From positions 62,001 to 126,000 of the forward strand of contig VXMD01000082.1 of assembly GCA_009841255.1 (NCBI GenBank): a stretch of 64,000 nt of DNA, in the 5' to 3' direction. The notes beneath the pieces were generated by a model. The model was not told the origin of the DNA. It did not search any database and saw nothing but the letters and a program-made list of their open reading frames with translations. Below are positions 1 to 7,098 of the stretch, one piece after another. The stretch comes from Candidatus Poribacteria bacterium. GTDB lineage: Bacteria; Poribacteria; WGA-4E; WGA-3G. The stretch's first letter is position 1, and each line of letters opens with the position of its first letter. Both the position numbers and the translations under genes were made by a program.

Positions 1-470
1 TTAAGGTAGTAAGAAGCGAGCGAACCGAGGGTTGGGTGTTTGACTGCCCCCCCAGGGGCATACCCCGTATGCAGCAAATAGCGTGCGCGTTCATGATTGC
101 CTTCACGTGAAACCATGGATCGGATAACAGAGAGATGGTGCGCCTGTTCTGCAACATGCGGGAGATGTTCGGAGACCTCTATGCCTTCAACGTTTGTGGG
201 AATCGCCGCAAAGGGGCCTCCATTTTTAGTGCCGGGTTTCGGATCAAACGTGTCCAATTGACTCGCGCCACCGCTCATGAATAGCACGATACAGTGTTTG
301 GCGCGCGGCACAATATCTTCAAGCTGTGCAAGACTCTTTGAACTGAAGTGTTGCATCGCGATGAGTCCCAGAAAACTGCTGACACCGCTCTTGACGAAAC
401 AGCGGCGTGAGATTTCTGTATGCCACAATTCGGGTGTGTCGTATTCTGGTACCCATAATTTCGCGTCCAT
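1..470 (-). CDS. DUF1501 family protein, C-terminally truncated by window edge
   Basis: The first 156 codons of a minus-strand gene run off the left edge without a stop. The start ATG at 470 is preceded by GAGGAGAG. Near the N-terminus a twin-arginine-like stretch (SRRCFVKSG) is followed by a hydrophobic segment, as in Tat-exported members. The motif FMSGGASQLDTFDPKPG around residues 70-85 is typical of DUF1501 proteins, a sulfatase-like family common in Planctomycetes and Poribacteria with no assigned reaction. It is divergent from the RiPP locus to the right and probably not part of it. Confidence 0.85.
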   Translation of the reverse strand, partial: MDAKLWVPEYDTPELWHTEISRRCFVKSGVSSFLGLIAMQHFSSKSLAQLEDIVPRAKHCIVLFMSGGASQLDTFDPKPGTKNGGPFAAIPTNVEGIEVSEHLPHVAEQAHHLSVIRSMVSREGNHERARYLLHTGYAPGGAVKHPTLGSLASYYL

Positions 471-772
471 GTCCACTCTCCTCGTTTATCATGCTCACAC
501 TATTCTAACATGCCTATATCTTTTTAAACAAGGAAAAACCAAAGCGTTAGGGTCAGTGTGTGTGCGTCCGATCGCTGCAGTTAGCGTGATTCTCCATTGG
601 ATTTCGTCATCTCAACAAGGTCGCACTGACTGGCGAATTTTAGAGGCAAATTCAGCTTTTTTCCATTTTTTTCAATCCTGCACGTTTTCCGCCGAAAAGT
701 TAAGTCTTTAAGTATGGCAATGTGGGTTTTCCCTATCTATCACTACAGCACACATTGCGGAAGGAGGCTGAA
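471..772. other. Divergent intergenic region
   Basis: No credible gene lies between the leftward DUF1501 gene and the rightward sigma-like gene. An open frame at 277-711 on the plus strand is mostly the antisense of DUF1501. The stretch is AT-rich and holds the conserved upstream element at 666-710. Confidence 0.6.
666..710 (+). promoter_or_regulatory. Shared upstream element, copy 1 (candidate ECF-type promoter)
   Basis: It reads TTTTTTTCA, then TGCACGTTTT, then AAAA, then AGTCTTT, in the same order and spacing as the reverse complements of 25290-25333 and 17807-17850. It lies 62 bp upstream of the TTG start of the sigma-like gene. The blocks TGCACGTTTT and AGTCTTT could be the -35 and -10 of an alternative sigma factor; that role is inferred. 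Confidence 0.5.
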
Positions 773-1273
773 TTGTCGGATGAGAGCCGAAGCGTTGATG
801 ATGAAGTCTCAACACTTCTCATGGTTCATGAGCCATTGCTGCGACACATCATCAGTTTGAATGTTGACAACCCAACTGATAGGGATGATGTTTATCAAGA
901 AACGGTGGTTGCGATCCTCGAACATTTTCGTAAGGGCAAATCGGTGGAACACCCGAAAGCGTGGATGGTACGGATTGCGAAAAACAAGTGTGCTGATTTT
1001 CATCGTCGGGATAAAAGAGACACAAACCGAGATATTGATTTCGGATCAATTATCAATCATGCTGCGTTCGGTGGCGGTGTGAGTATCGCTGACGATCAGC
1101 ATCAGGCGGTCATCGTCCAAGAGATTCACACTGTGATTTCAGAGAGGATACGCCTGGATTGGATCTTGCCAGTGTCAAAGATAAACTTGCTGATAACGAA
1201 ACGCGCCTCCCTCTCCGAAGATCTTTACCCTCAAATATGCCAGAAGTTTCACGTGAAAATAATCCCACTGTGA
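773..1273 (+). CDS. ECF-type sigma factor, apparently truncated after region 2
   Basis: The TTG start at 773 is chosen because AAGGAGG lies at 761-767, although the frame opens at 722. Region 2 of a sigma-70/ECF factor is clear at about residues 20-85: LLRHIISL, then DRDDVYQETVVAILEHF, then WMVRIAKNKCADFHRR. The region 4 helix-turn-helix is not recognisable. The remaining 75 or so residues look unlike a sigma factor and end at 1273, just before the next gene. This may be a truncated or frameshifted gene. It sits at the head of the RiPP locus, so a regulatory role for that locus is plausible but not shown. Confidence 0.6.
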   Translation: MSDESRSVDDEVSTLLMVHEPLLRHIISLNVDNPTDRDDVYQETVVAILEHFRKGKSVEHPKAWMVRIAKNKCADFHRRDKRDTNRDIDFGSIINHAAFGGGVSIADDQHQAVIVQEIHTVISERIRLDWILPVSKINLLITKRASLSEDLYPQICQKFHVKIIPL

Positions 1274-1293
1274 AAGGTCAAGCTTTTTCATGG

Positions 1294-2409
1294 ATGAAAC
1301 GGGTTGTTGTCTATCCTTATGACAGGAAAACTCATCCAATACTTGCATTCTCGGATGCTTTTGATTTTCGAGTCGATGGTGTTGTAGATCCGATTCATCC
1401 ATCTGCTCATGGAAAGGATGCTGGTATGGTCTACGATCAAGAACTTTTTAATATACCAGTACTGGCTGAATTTAGCGATATTCCAGACAATGTAGACACA
1501 CTAATTATTGGCAACACTGAAGATATTTCGATAGGTAAACGCGAAGATGCCTTATTAGAGGCTCTAACTTGGGCAGTTGCAAACGGTAAGAATGTTTTTA
1601 GTTTTTGTCCTGCTGAACCATACATTTATGGAAATCTTTACGAATTGGCTCGTCAGAAAAACTTGGTCTGGTATAGCCCTTCAAATTTCCTCTCTACCAC
1701 TTGGAATACCAATACCCAAGAATTGGAGCAAGATATTGATTCTCCTGTTATAGGAATCTTTGGTACCTCATATAATCAGGGAAAATTGCTGACGCAGCTC
1801 GCATTGAGAAAATGGTTAGGCAAAGAGGGGTATGAAGTCGGATGTATTGGGACAAATCCAATTCATGCGCTTTTAGAAGAAGGGAACTGTGTTGTGCAAG
1901 ATAAAAGAATTCCACAGTACATTTCCGTGGGTGAGCAAATCTCTTATTTGCGAGTTTCAATGGCAGAAGTATTCCGCCGTAGGCCACATCTCATTCTCGC
2001 GAGTAGCCATGGTGGTATTATTCCGCCGAATTTATATAACCTAAATACTCCAAACTATCCGGACGATTATACGTTACCTGCGCTGGCTTTCCTAATGGCT
2101 TGCAGGCCTGACGCTATGATATTAACAATCAATACAATTGATGATGAAGATTATATCCAACGTAGCATGACGACCTTAGAGACGATTAGTGGTGGAACGG
2201 TTATTGCGTTAACATTTGCGGACAAATTGGTTCAGAAAGATGCCTATTCATATAAGCAGCGGTGGGGACGGCGGCTGCGTCCCGAAGAGATCTCTCGTTT
2301 GAGAGAACGATATGCGTCAAAATTTGATTTGCCTATTTTTTGTTTTGATGTCCCAGAGCAACAGGAGCAACTTGCTCAACACGTGATTGAGGTTTTCTCT
2401 ATTGATTAA
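1294..2409 (+). CDS. Peptide maturation system P-loop protein (TIGR04066-like)
   Basis: The product starts MKRVVVYPYDRKTHPIL and is 371 residues from the ATG at 1294. The frame is open from an upstream ATG at 1159, but that part overlaps the sigma-like gene and looks non-native. The N-terminal half (YPYD, VDGVVDP, GKDAG, IPVL) and the length resemble, from memory, the TIGR04066 peptide-maturation proteins that accompany Cys-rich peptide radical SAM enzymes in clostridia. The C-terminal half has a P-loop-like GTSYNQGK, followed by L instead of S/T, and resembles DUF1611/DgcN-type nucleotide-binding domains. Its position before a radical SAM maturase and precursors supports a RiPP role. The exact reaction is unknown. 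Confidence 0.65.
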   Translation: MKRVVVYPYDRKTHPILAFSDAFDFRVDGVVDPIHPSAHGKDAGMVYDQELFNIPVLAEFSDIPDNVDTLIIGNTEDISIGKREDALLEALTWAVANGKNVFSFCPAEPYIYGNLYELARQKNLVWYSPSNFLSTTWNTNTQELEQDIDSPVIGIFGTSYNQGKLLTQLALRKWLGKEGYEVGCIGTNPIHALLEEGNCVVQDKRIPQYISVGEQISYLRVSMAEVFRRRPHLILASSHGGIIPPNLYNLNTPNYPDDYTLPALAFLMACRPDAMILTINTIDDEDYIQRSMTTLETISGGTVIALTFADKLVQKDAYSYKQRWGRRLRPEEISRLRERYASKFDLPIFCFDVPEQQEQLAQHVIEVFSID

Positions 2410-2467
2410 TCAATTTTGACGAGCTTCAATCTCTTATTTATACTGTAAGGAGGTTTTTGTATTTCTT

Positions 2468-4177
2468 ATGAAATTGCCTATTCACGAATCTCAGGAATTT
2501 TCTCCATCTAAAGAAGACAGCAATCTGATTCCGCTTGAGCAGCTTCAGGTTTCAGATTCACAAGAATCAGGCTGCTCTTCATGTTCAAGTGGTTGTGGTA
2601 CTCCTTCAATTTCGTCTGTTATTGAAAAGGAATCCTCTGGTGGTTTCTCAGGCGAACTTGGTGACCGAGAGCGAGATTTACGTCGTCCTTTCACTCACAA
2701 GTTCAAAACAGAAAAACAAAGTTACGTTTATGATGTCAACACTGACCGAATTATCCAGGTCAGTCCGGTTGTTTACGACATCATTGATGATTTCGGTGTT
2801 CTTTCTGTGAAGGATATGATTGAGAAGTATGGTGTTCAGTACACAGCAGATGAAATTCGTGTCGCTTATGACATGATTGAAACTGCCAACCGAGACGAAA
2901 ATCTGTTCTCTAACAATCATCCGAGTGAAATTTTGTATCCACTTGATGCCCAGTCGCTTCAGCGTTTGTACGATGAGGATGTCCGGACGCTTTGTCTTGG
3001 GGTAACGGAGCAGTGCAATCTACGATGTTCTTATTGTACTTTTTCGGGCACTTACGAATTCCATAGAGCACACAACTCAACTTTTATGGACTTTGATACA
3101 GCCCGCCGGGGAATTGATTTTTTCAAGCAACATTCAATACTTTGCGATTACGTCAACCTTGCTTTCTACGGCGGCGAACCGCTATTGAATGCTTCGCTGA
3201 TAAAACAGTCTGTCGAATATGCGAATAGTATCTTTGGACGGAAACGTGTTGAATATCATATGACGACCAACGCCACATTGATTAATGATGAGATCTGTAA
3301 GATGTGGATTGACAACGATTTCAAGATCATGGTGAGTCTTGATGGTCCGAAGGAGATGCATGATAGGTACCGACTCAATGGTGCTAACAGGGGCAGTTTT
3401 GATAAAATTGCGCAGAACCTGAAGAAGTTACGTGACATGTCTCCCGATTATTATCGGAACAATCTGAAATTTAGCGTTGTACTTTCGCCTCCCTACGATT
3501 TTGAAAATCTCAATAATTTTCTCACTCAAGATCCTTTGACCGATGTCAGAACCATGCGTGCGTCTGGCGTTGATACCCAAGATACAACCTTCTTTCAGGA
3601 TTTCACTGAAGAAGAATTGGACAATAAAGGAAGGGATGAACTGAAGGATAAGTATTTTAGTGATCTGATTCAGAACAAGATTAGACACGATCAACCGGAA
3701 CGGGAGCACAGATTTATGTATGCCCTTTTCGGAGAGGGTTTGGCACAATTGATTCCCACAATTAAGGCGACGAACCCATTCCCTGAAGTCTATCATCCGG
3801 GCGGAATTTGTGTGCCGGGGTTAAAGACGCTGTTTTTGACACCAGAAGGGGATTTTTTCACGTGCGAAAAGAGTAGTACTGCCTCGGATCTCCTACGTTT
3901 GGGAAATCTTGATACAGGTTTGGATGCAGTCAAGGGGATAGCGAATATCGAAAGTTATTCACATGCTCACGATGGGTGTCGTTATTGTTATGCCTCTCGA
4001 CATTGTGGGACTTGCTTCGTCAAGGCATCTGCTGGCGAGGAGTTTGATGGTGCCATTAAGATGGACAATTGTAATAATCACCGCGCCGGGTTCCGTCAAA
4101 ACCTTACTGATATGATGACAATCATGGAAGAAAATCCAGGGGCGTTTGACCATCTCAAGGATGTAACACTTATCTGA
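2468..4177 (+). CDS. Radical SAM/SPASM peptide maturase
   Basis: At 569 residues, this is a typical RiPP-modifying radical SAM enzyme. Residues about 75-140 resemble a PqqD-like leader-binding domain (YVYDVNTDRIIQVSPVVYDI). The radical SAM cluster motif CNLRCSYC is at 183-190, followed by FYGGEPLL and the SLDG strand. A SPASM region near the C-terminus has GGICVPG, FFTCEK, then C-x2-C-x5-C-x2-C (CRYCYASRHCGTC) and DNC, enough for two auxiliary Fe-S clusters. An unusual extra GCSSCSSGCG lies at 35-44. AAGGAGG at 2447-2453 precedes the start. It probably forms thioether or related crosslinks on the Cys-rich peptides encoded just downstream. It resembles CcpM-type Cys-rich peptide maturases; that assignment is from memory. 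Confidence 0.85.
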   Translation: MKLPIHESQEFSPSKEDSNLIPLEQLQVSDSQESGCSSCSSGCGTPSISSVIEKESSGGFSGELGDRERDLRRPFTHKFKTEKQSYVYDVNTDRIIQVSPVVYDIIDDFGVLSVKDMIEKYGVQYTADEIRVAYDMIETANRDENLFSNNHPSEILYPLDAQSLQRLYDEDVRTLCLGVTEQCNLRCSYCTFSGTYEFHRAHNSTFMDFDTARRGIDFFKQHSILCDYVNLAFYGGEPLLNASLIKQSVEYANSIFGRKRVEYHMTTNATLINDEICKMWIDNDFKIMVSLDGPKEMHDRYRLNGANRGSFDKIAQNLKKLRDMSPDYYRNNLKFSVVLSPPYDFENLNNFLTQDPLTDVRTMRASGVDTQDTTFFQDFTEEELDNKGRDELKDKYFSDLIQNKIRHDQPEREHRFMYALFGEGLAQLIPTIKATNPFPEVYHPGGICVPGLKTLFLTPEGDFFTCEKSSTASDLLRLGNLDTGLDAVKGIANIESYSHAHDGCRYCYASRHCGTCFVKASAGEEFDGAIKMDNCNNHRAGFRQNLTDMMTIMEENPGAFDHLKDVTLI

Positions 4178-4224
4178 TAACGATTTAGTGTTTAACGCTT
4201 TGAGATTTGAAAGGAGGTGAAGAG

Positions 4225-4413
4225 ATGAAAAAACTTGCCAAAGTGCTCAAGCCCCAATATAGAGGGATTTCGCCAGTATCCTTGCCAACACAAGAAAAGT
4301 CTATTACATCGTACGGGTGTGTTTGTAGTTGCCTCTGTTCGAACGGCGATGTTACAGCGATGGTTTCAAATGCTGTGGGTATTGCGACGAATGCCCAAAC
4401 TGATAATAGTTAG
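4225..4413 (+). CDS. Cys-rich RiPP precursor peptide 1
   Basis: A 62-residue peptide directly after the radical SAM gene. The start at 4225 follows a strong AAGGAGG at 4211-4217. The leader begins MKKLAKVLKPQYRGISPV and contains a PT turn. The core starts with alternating cysteines at 32, 34, 36 and 38 (CVCSCLC), followed by an Ala/Val/Asn/Gly-rich tail. The two sister peptides downstream have cysteines at exactly the same positions, which makes this a confident precursor family. The product is probably a thioether-bridged peptide made by the upstream maturase and possibly glycosylated. Confidence 0.85.
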   Translation: MKKLAKVLKPQYRGISPVSLPTQEKSITSYGCVCSCLCSNGDVTAMVSNAVGIATNAQTDNS

Positions 4414-4422
4414 GAGTGGATA

Positions 4423-4606
4423 ATGAAGACGCTTTCAACAGTGCTCAAGTCCCGATACCGGGGGTTGTCGCTGGTACCTATGACGACGAACACAGATACT
4501 ATCATCGTATTCCTGTTCCTGTACATGTATCCGCCAGATAGGTGATAATGCCGGAGCCGTATCAAATTATGTAACTAATGAGATCAGTAATGCACAAAAT
4601 AGCTAG
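4423..4606 (+). pseudogene. Frameshifted fourth RiPP precursor copy
   Basis: The ATG at 4423 begins MKTLSTVLKSRYRGLSLVPM, clearly the same leader as its neighbours, but the frame stops after 40 codons. Adding one base near 4500 restores a reading frame that gives SSYSCSCTCIRQIGDNAG and runs to the TAG at 4604-4606. That matches the core and tail of the sister peptides, except that the fourth Cys is replaced. A single-base deletion has therefore inactivated a duplicate precursor. A weak AGGAG precedes it, unlike the strong sites of the intact copies. Confidence 0.8.
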
Positions 4607-4672
4607 ATTGAAAAGGCCTTTTCAACTTATTACCGGTTTTATTTTTTCTTTTTGTGGAAAGGAGGTGAAAAA

Positions 4673-4858
4673 ATGAAGAAACTTTCAAAAACCCTCAGGT
4701 CCCGATACCGAGGATTGTCACCGGTACCTATGCCGACGAAGGCAGACACCATCAGTTCCTACGCGTGTGCTTGTAACTGTAGCTGTAGGAATGATGATGT
4801 AAAGGGTGCTGTAGCCAATGCTGTCGGTGATGCAGTGGGTACATCAATGAATAATTAA
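4673..4858 (+). CDS. Cys-rich RiPP precursor peptide 2
   Basis: A 61-residue peptide with start at 4673 after AAAGGAGG. The leader is MKKLSKTLRSRYRGLSPVPM followed by PT. The core motif CACNCSC places cysteines at 32, 34, 36 and 38, then a tail rich in Ala, Val, Asn and Gly. It is a paralogue of the peptides at 4225 and 5020. The leader is far better conserved than the core, as expected when one maturase serves several substrates. Confidence 0.85.
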   Translation: MKKLSKTLRSRYRGLSPVPMPTKADTISSYACACNCSCRNDDVKGAVANAVGDAVGTSMNN

Positions 4859-5019
4859 ATATGGGAAGGTCTCTGAAGTTAGGAACTTCTGATGGCTTTC
4901 ACATCAGTCTCGTCCCCATTTACTTGAGTCTGGGTTTCTGGATTCAGGCTGGGAACCCAGATTCAACGTGTCGATAATAATGATTTCGTTTATTTGCTTC
5001 GTAGAAAGGAGGTGAAAAA
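4859..5019 (+). other. Spacer with inverted repeats between precursor genes
   Basis: This gap holds two small inverted repeats: GAAGTT-AGG-AACTTC at 4874-4888, and an 8-bp stem TCTGGGTT/AACCCAGA at 4929-4961. No T-run follows the second, so it is more likely a processing or stabilising hairpin, or a degenerate copy of a genomic palindrome, than a terminator. Confidence 0.4.
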
Positions 5020-5205
5020 ATGAAGAAACTTTCAAAAGCACTCCGTCCCCAATACAAGGGACTTTCGCCGGTACCTATGCCGACCCATAGAGAAAGTATC
5101 ACCGCTTACAATTGCGGCTGTCCATGTATTTGCGTCAACAATGATGCAGCGGGTGCAGCGGGAAATTCCGCAGGGGTTTCTGTTGGTAACCAAGCGAACA
5201 AGTAA
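5020..5205 (+). CDS. Cys-rich RiPP precursor peptide 3
   Basis: A 61-residue peptide with start at 5020 after AAAGGAGG. The leader is MKKLSKALRPQYKGLSPVPM followed by PT. The core is CGCPCIC with cysteines at 32, 34, 36 and 38, then a Gly/Ala/Ser/Asn-rich tail. It is the last of the tandem precursors and the closest to the first glycosyltransferase gene. A strong stem-loop lies about 100 bp after it. Confidence 0.85.
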   Translation: MKKLSKALRPQYKGLSPVPMPTHRESITAYNCGCPCICVNNDAAGAAGNSAGVSVGNQANK

Positions 5206-5307
5206 TATACCGGAAATCAAATTTTTGGTAAGATTGATGAGAGGTATGGTGCCCTCACAATTAGCATTGGCTCCCCTAAGTCCTCTCCTCGCGTTTACTT
5301 TTCACTC

Positions 5308-5336
5308 AATATGGGCAGGTAATGCCTGCCCATATA
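5308..5336 (+). terminator. Stem-loop after precursor genes
   Basis: A perfect inverted repeat, ATATGGGCAGG / CCTGCCCATAT, with a 5-base loop. It has no clear T-tract, so it may be a partial terminator or a 3' stabiliser that keeps precursor mRNA more abundant than the downstream glycosyltransferase and transporter mRNA. Confidence 0.5.
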
Positions 5337-5478
5337 TTCCTGTTAGATTATTAATGCACTCGTTTGAGTTATGATGAGAATGTTCGTGTCACCTCCGCAA
5401 TAAAATAAGTCCGACCTATAGGAACCTTGATCTCAGGTTTTATTTGTTGTTTCTGCAACAGTAAGGAATTGTTTAAGA

Positions 5479-7098
5479 ATGGTAATTGCAAGTCTATATC
5501 CGTTTACGAAGGCTCAAGATGAGTTAACTCCTATTTTCGATTGGGTTTTCATTGAATCCTTGCAAGCTCACTTTGATACAACTCCTGAATATTATGTGTT
5601 TTTGCCATACGGTTGTCAGCCTCCAGATTCAATTATAGGGACAAACTTACACATCAGGAGTACACTGGAACTCAGAGATTTTTTTCAAGAGTCTCAAGTT
5701 GATGTTTGGCATGACTTTGGATATACACCGGCATCTTCTCTTGCGTTACTCCGTCGTTTGAGTGGTCAGAATTTTCCAATTACGATGAGGGTTACTCCGT
5801 CGTTTTGGGTAAATTCACATCCAAGTGCCTATGGTGCCTTATCTGACAATGATGCCCTAATTTGTTCAAGGGGGTCGATTCATAGAATTATCGAAGTTGC
5901 TCAGAATCAAGCTGAAGACGCGGCAGCTCTGGAATGCAAGGTACCGCAGATACATACGATTCCGCTTGGCGTGGATCCTAAGCAGGTTGACTCACATAAG
6001 AGAAGGGATGCTCGCCACCTTCTTCGTCTTCCAGAGAAGATGACAATTGTCTTATGTTTGGCAGATTTTAGCCCAAGCAATAGTATGGATTTATTTCCAC
6101 TTATTCGTGCTTTTCAAACAGTTTTGGACGACTATAAGGATATTATACTGATCGTCAGTGGATCCGACGAGACTGGCTATGGCGATAGACTGAGGGAATA
6201 TCTTAACCATTTTCCATTGGGTCGTCAGATCGTATTATGGCCAAATGTAGGTGAATCTGCCACATCTCTGTTATTAGCCGCTGCAGATATATTTATTTCG
6301 CCTTCCGACACGTTTTACAATGATAACCAACGCCAAGTTCTTAGAGCGATGGCAAATGGGTTAGCCGTCATTGCCACTGATGATTATAAACATGGTTATA
6401 TTGAACAAGGTAAAACAGGTCTTAAACTAAACATGAGTGCTTTTCCATCAAGTTATAAGGCACTTAGCAATTACTTTCCATTTATCTCAGGAGATGATAG
6501 GTCGCTTATTATTTCCCAAGGGATTGCCGTTGATATTCGACAGACAGTTGCGTACTTGGATCTATTGATTAGAGATCTGTCGTTTCGTCAAACCCTTGGA
6601 AAATCGGCATCTGAATATGTGTCAAAATATCACGATATGGCATTAATTATGGGAAAATACGAAAACTTATGGTGCAACTTACGTGAAAAGATGTCTGCTA
6701 TACCTCCTCAAACAACAGTAACAGGGCATGAATTAAAGGATGACTGGTTCCCCTTAATATTATCGTCTATACCTCAAACGGTTGAGGAAAATATGCCTCT
6801 ACAAATTACCTCCTACGGTAAAGCACTACTTGAAAAACAAGATCCTATCATTTATGAACAAATGAGTGAAGTGCTTTTTCCACCAGTTATTCTCGAGATT
6901 CTCAGTTTATCAGAAAATACGACCTGTATATCTGAGATAACTCGTTCACTGTTGGAAGTGTCTGCCGAAGAGGATGTTACAGACTTAGCACCGAATATTG
7001 CTTATCATACGATGTGGTGTATAAAACAGGGGTTAGTGGCGTTAAAAGACCCTGATTCTAAAAACGTTTCGACGCGTAATGTAGGGGGGCGTACTTAA
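5479..7098 (+). CDS. GT4-like glycosyltransferase with degenerate active site and C-terminal wHTH-like domain
   Basis: A 539-residue protein with a GT-B fold pattern: IPLGVDP in the middle, then ADIFISPSD. In the usual E-x7-E position it has NDNQRQVLR, so both donor-binding glutamates are missing. The last 80 or so residues resemble a winged-helix-like module that is also present at the end of the next protein. The start ATG at 5479 follows AAGGA. Its stop overlaps the next start (TAATG), so the two are translationally coupled. Loss of the glutamates suggests a non-catalytic partner, or a changed donor site. It probably acts on the precursor peptides or on a carrier in this locus. Confidence 0.75.
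   Translation: MVIASLYPFTKAQDELTPIFDWVFIESLQAHFDTTPEYYVFLPYGCQPPDSIIGTNLHIRSTLELRDFFQESQVDVWHDFGYTPASSLALLRRLSGQNFPITMRVTPSFWVNSHPSAYGALSDNDALICSRGSIHRIIEVAQNQAEDAAALECKVPQIHTIPLGVDPKQVDSHKRRDARHLLRLPEKMTIVLCLADFSPSNSMDLFPLIRAFQTVLDDYKDIILIVSGSDETGYGDRLREYLNHFPLGRQIVLWPNVGESATSLLLAAADIFISPSDTFYNDNQRQVLRAMANGLAVIATDDYKHGYIEQGKTGLKLNMSAFPSSYKALSNYFPFISGDDRSLIISQGIAVDIRQTVAYLDLLIRDLSFRQTLGKSASEYVSKYHDMALIMGKYENLWCNLREKMSAIPPQTTVTGHELKDDWFPLILSSIPQTVEENMPLQITSYGKALLEKQDPIIYEQMSEVLFPPVILEILSLSENTTCISEITRSLLEVSAEEDVTDLAPNIAYHTMWCIKQGLVALKDPDSKNVSTRNVGGRT

Noticed and set aside
277-711. Plus-strand open frame of 144 codons
   Set aside because: Mostly antisense to the well-supported DUF1501 gene, with no ribosome-binding site or recognisable domain.
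4929-4961. Terminator between precursor genes
   Set aside because: The stem is moderate, no T-tract follows, and the next precursor has its own strong ribosome-binding site; more likely a repeat or stabiliser.
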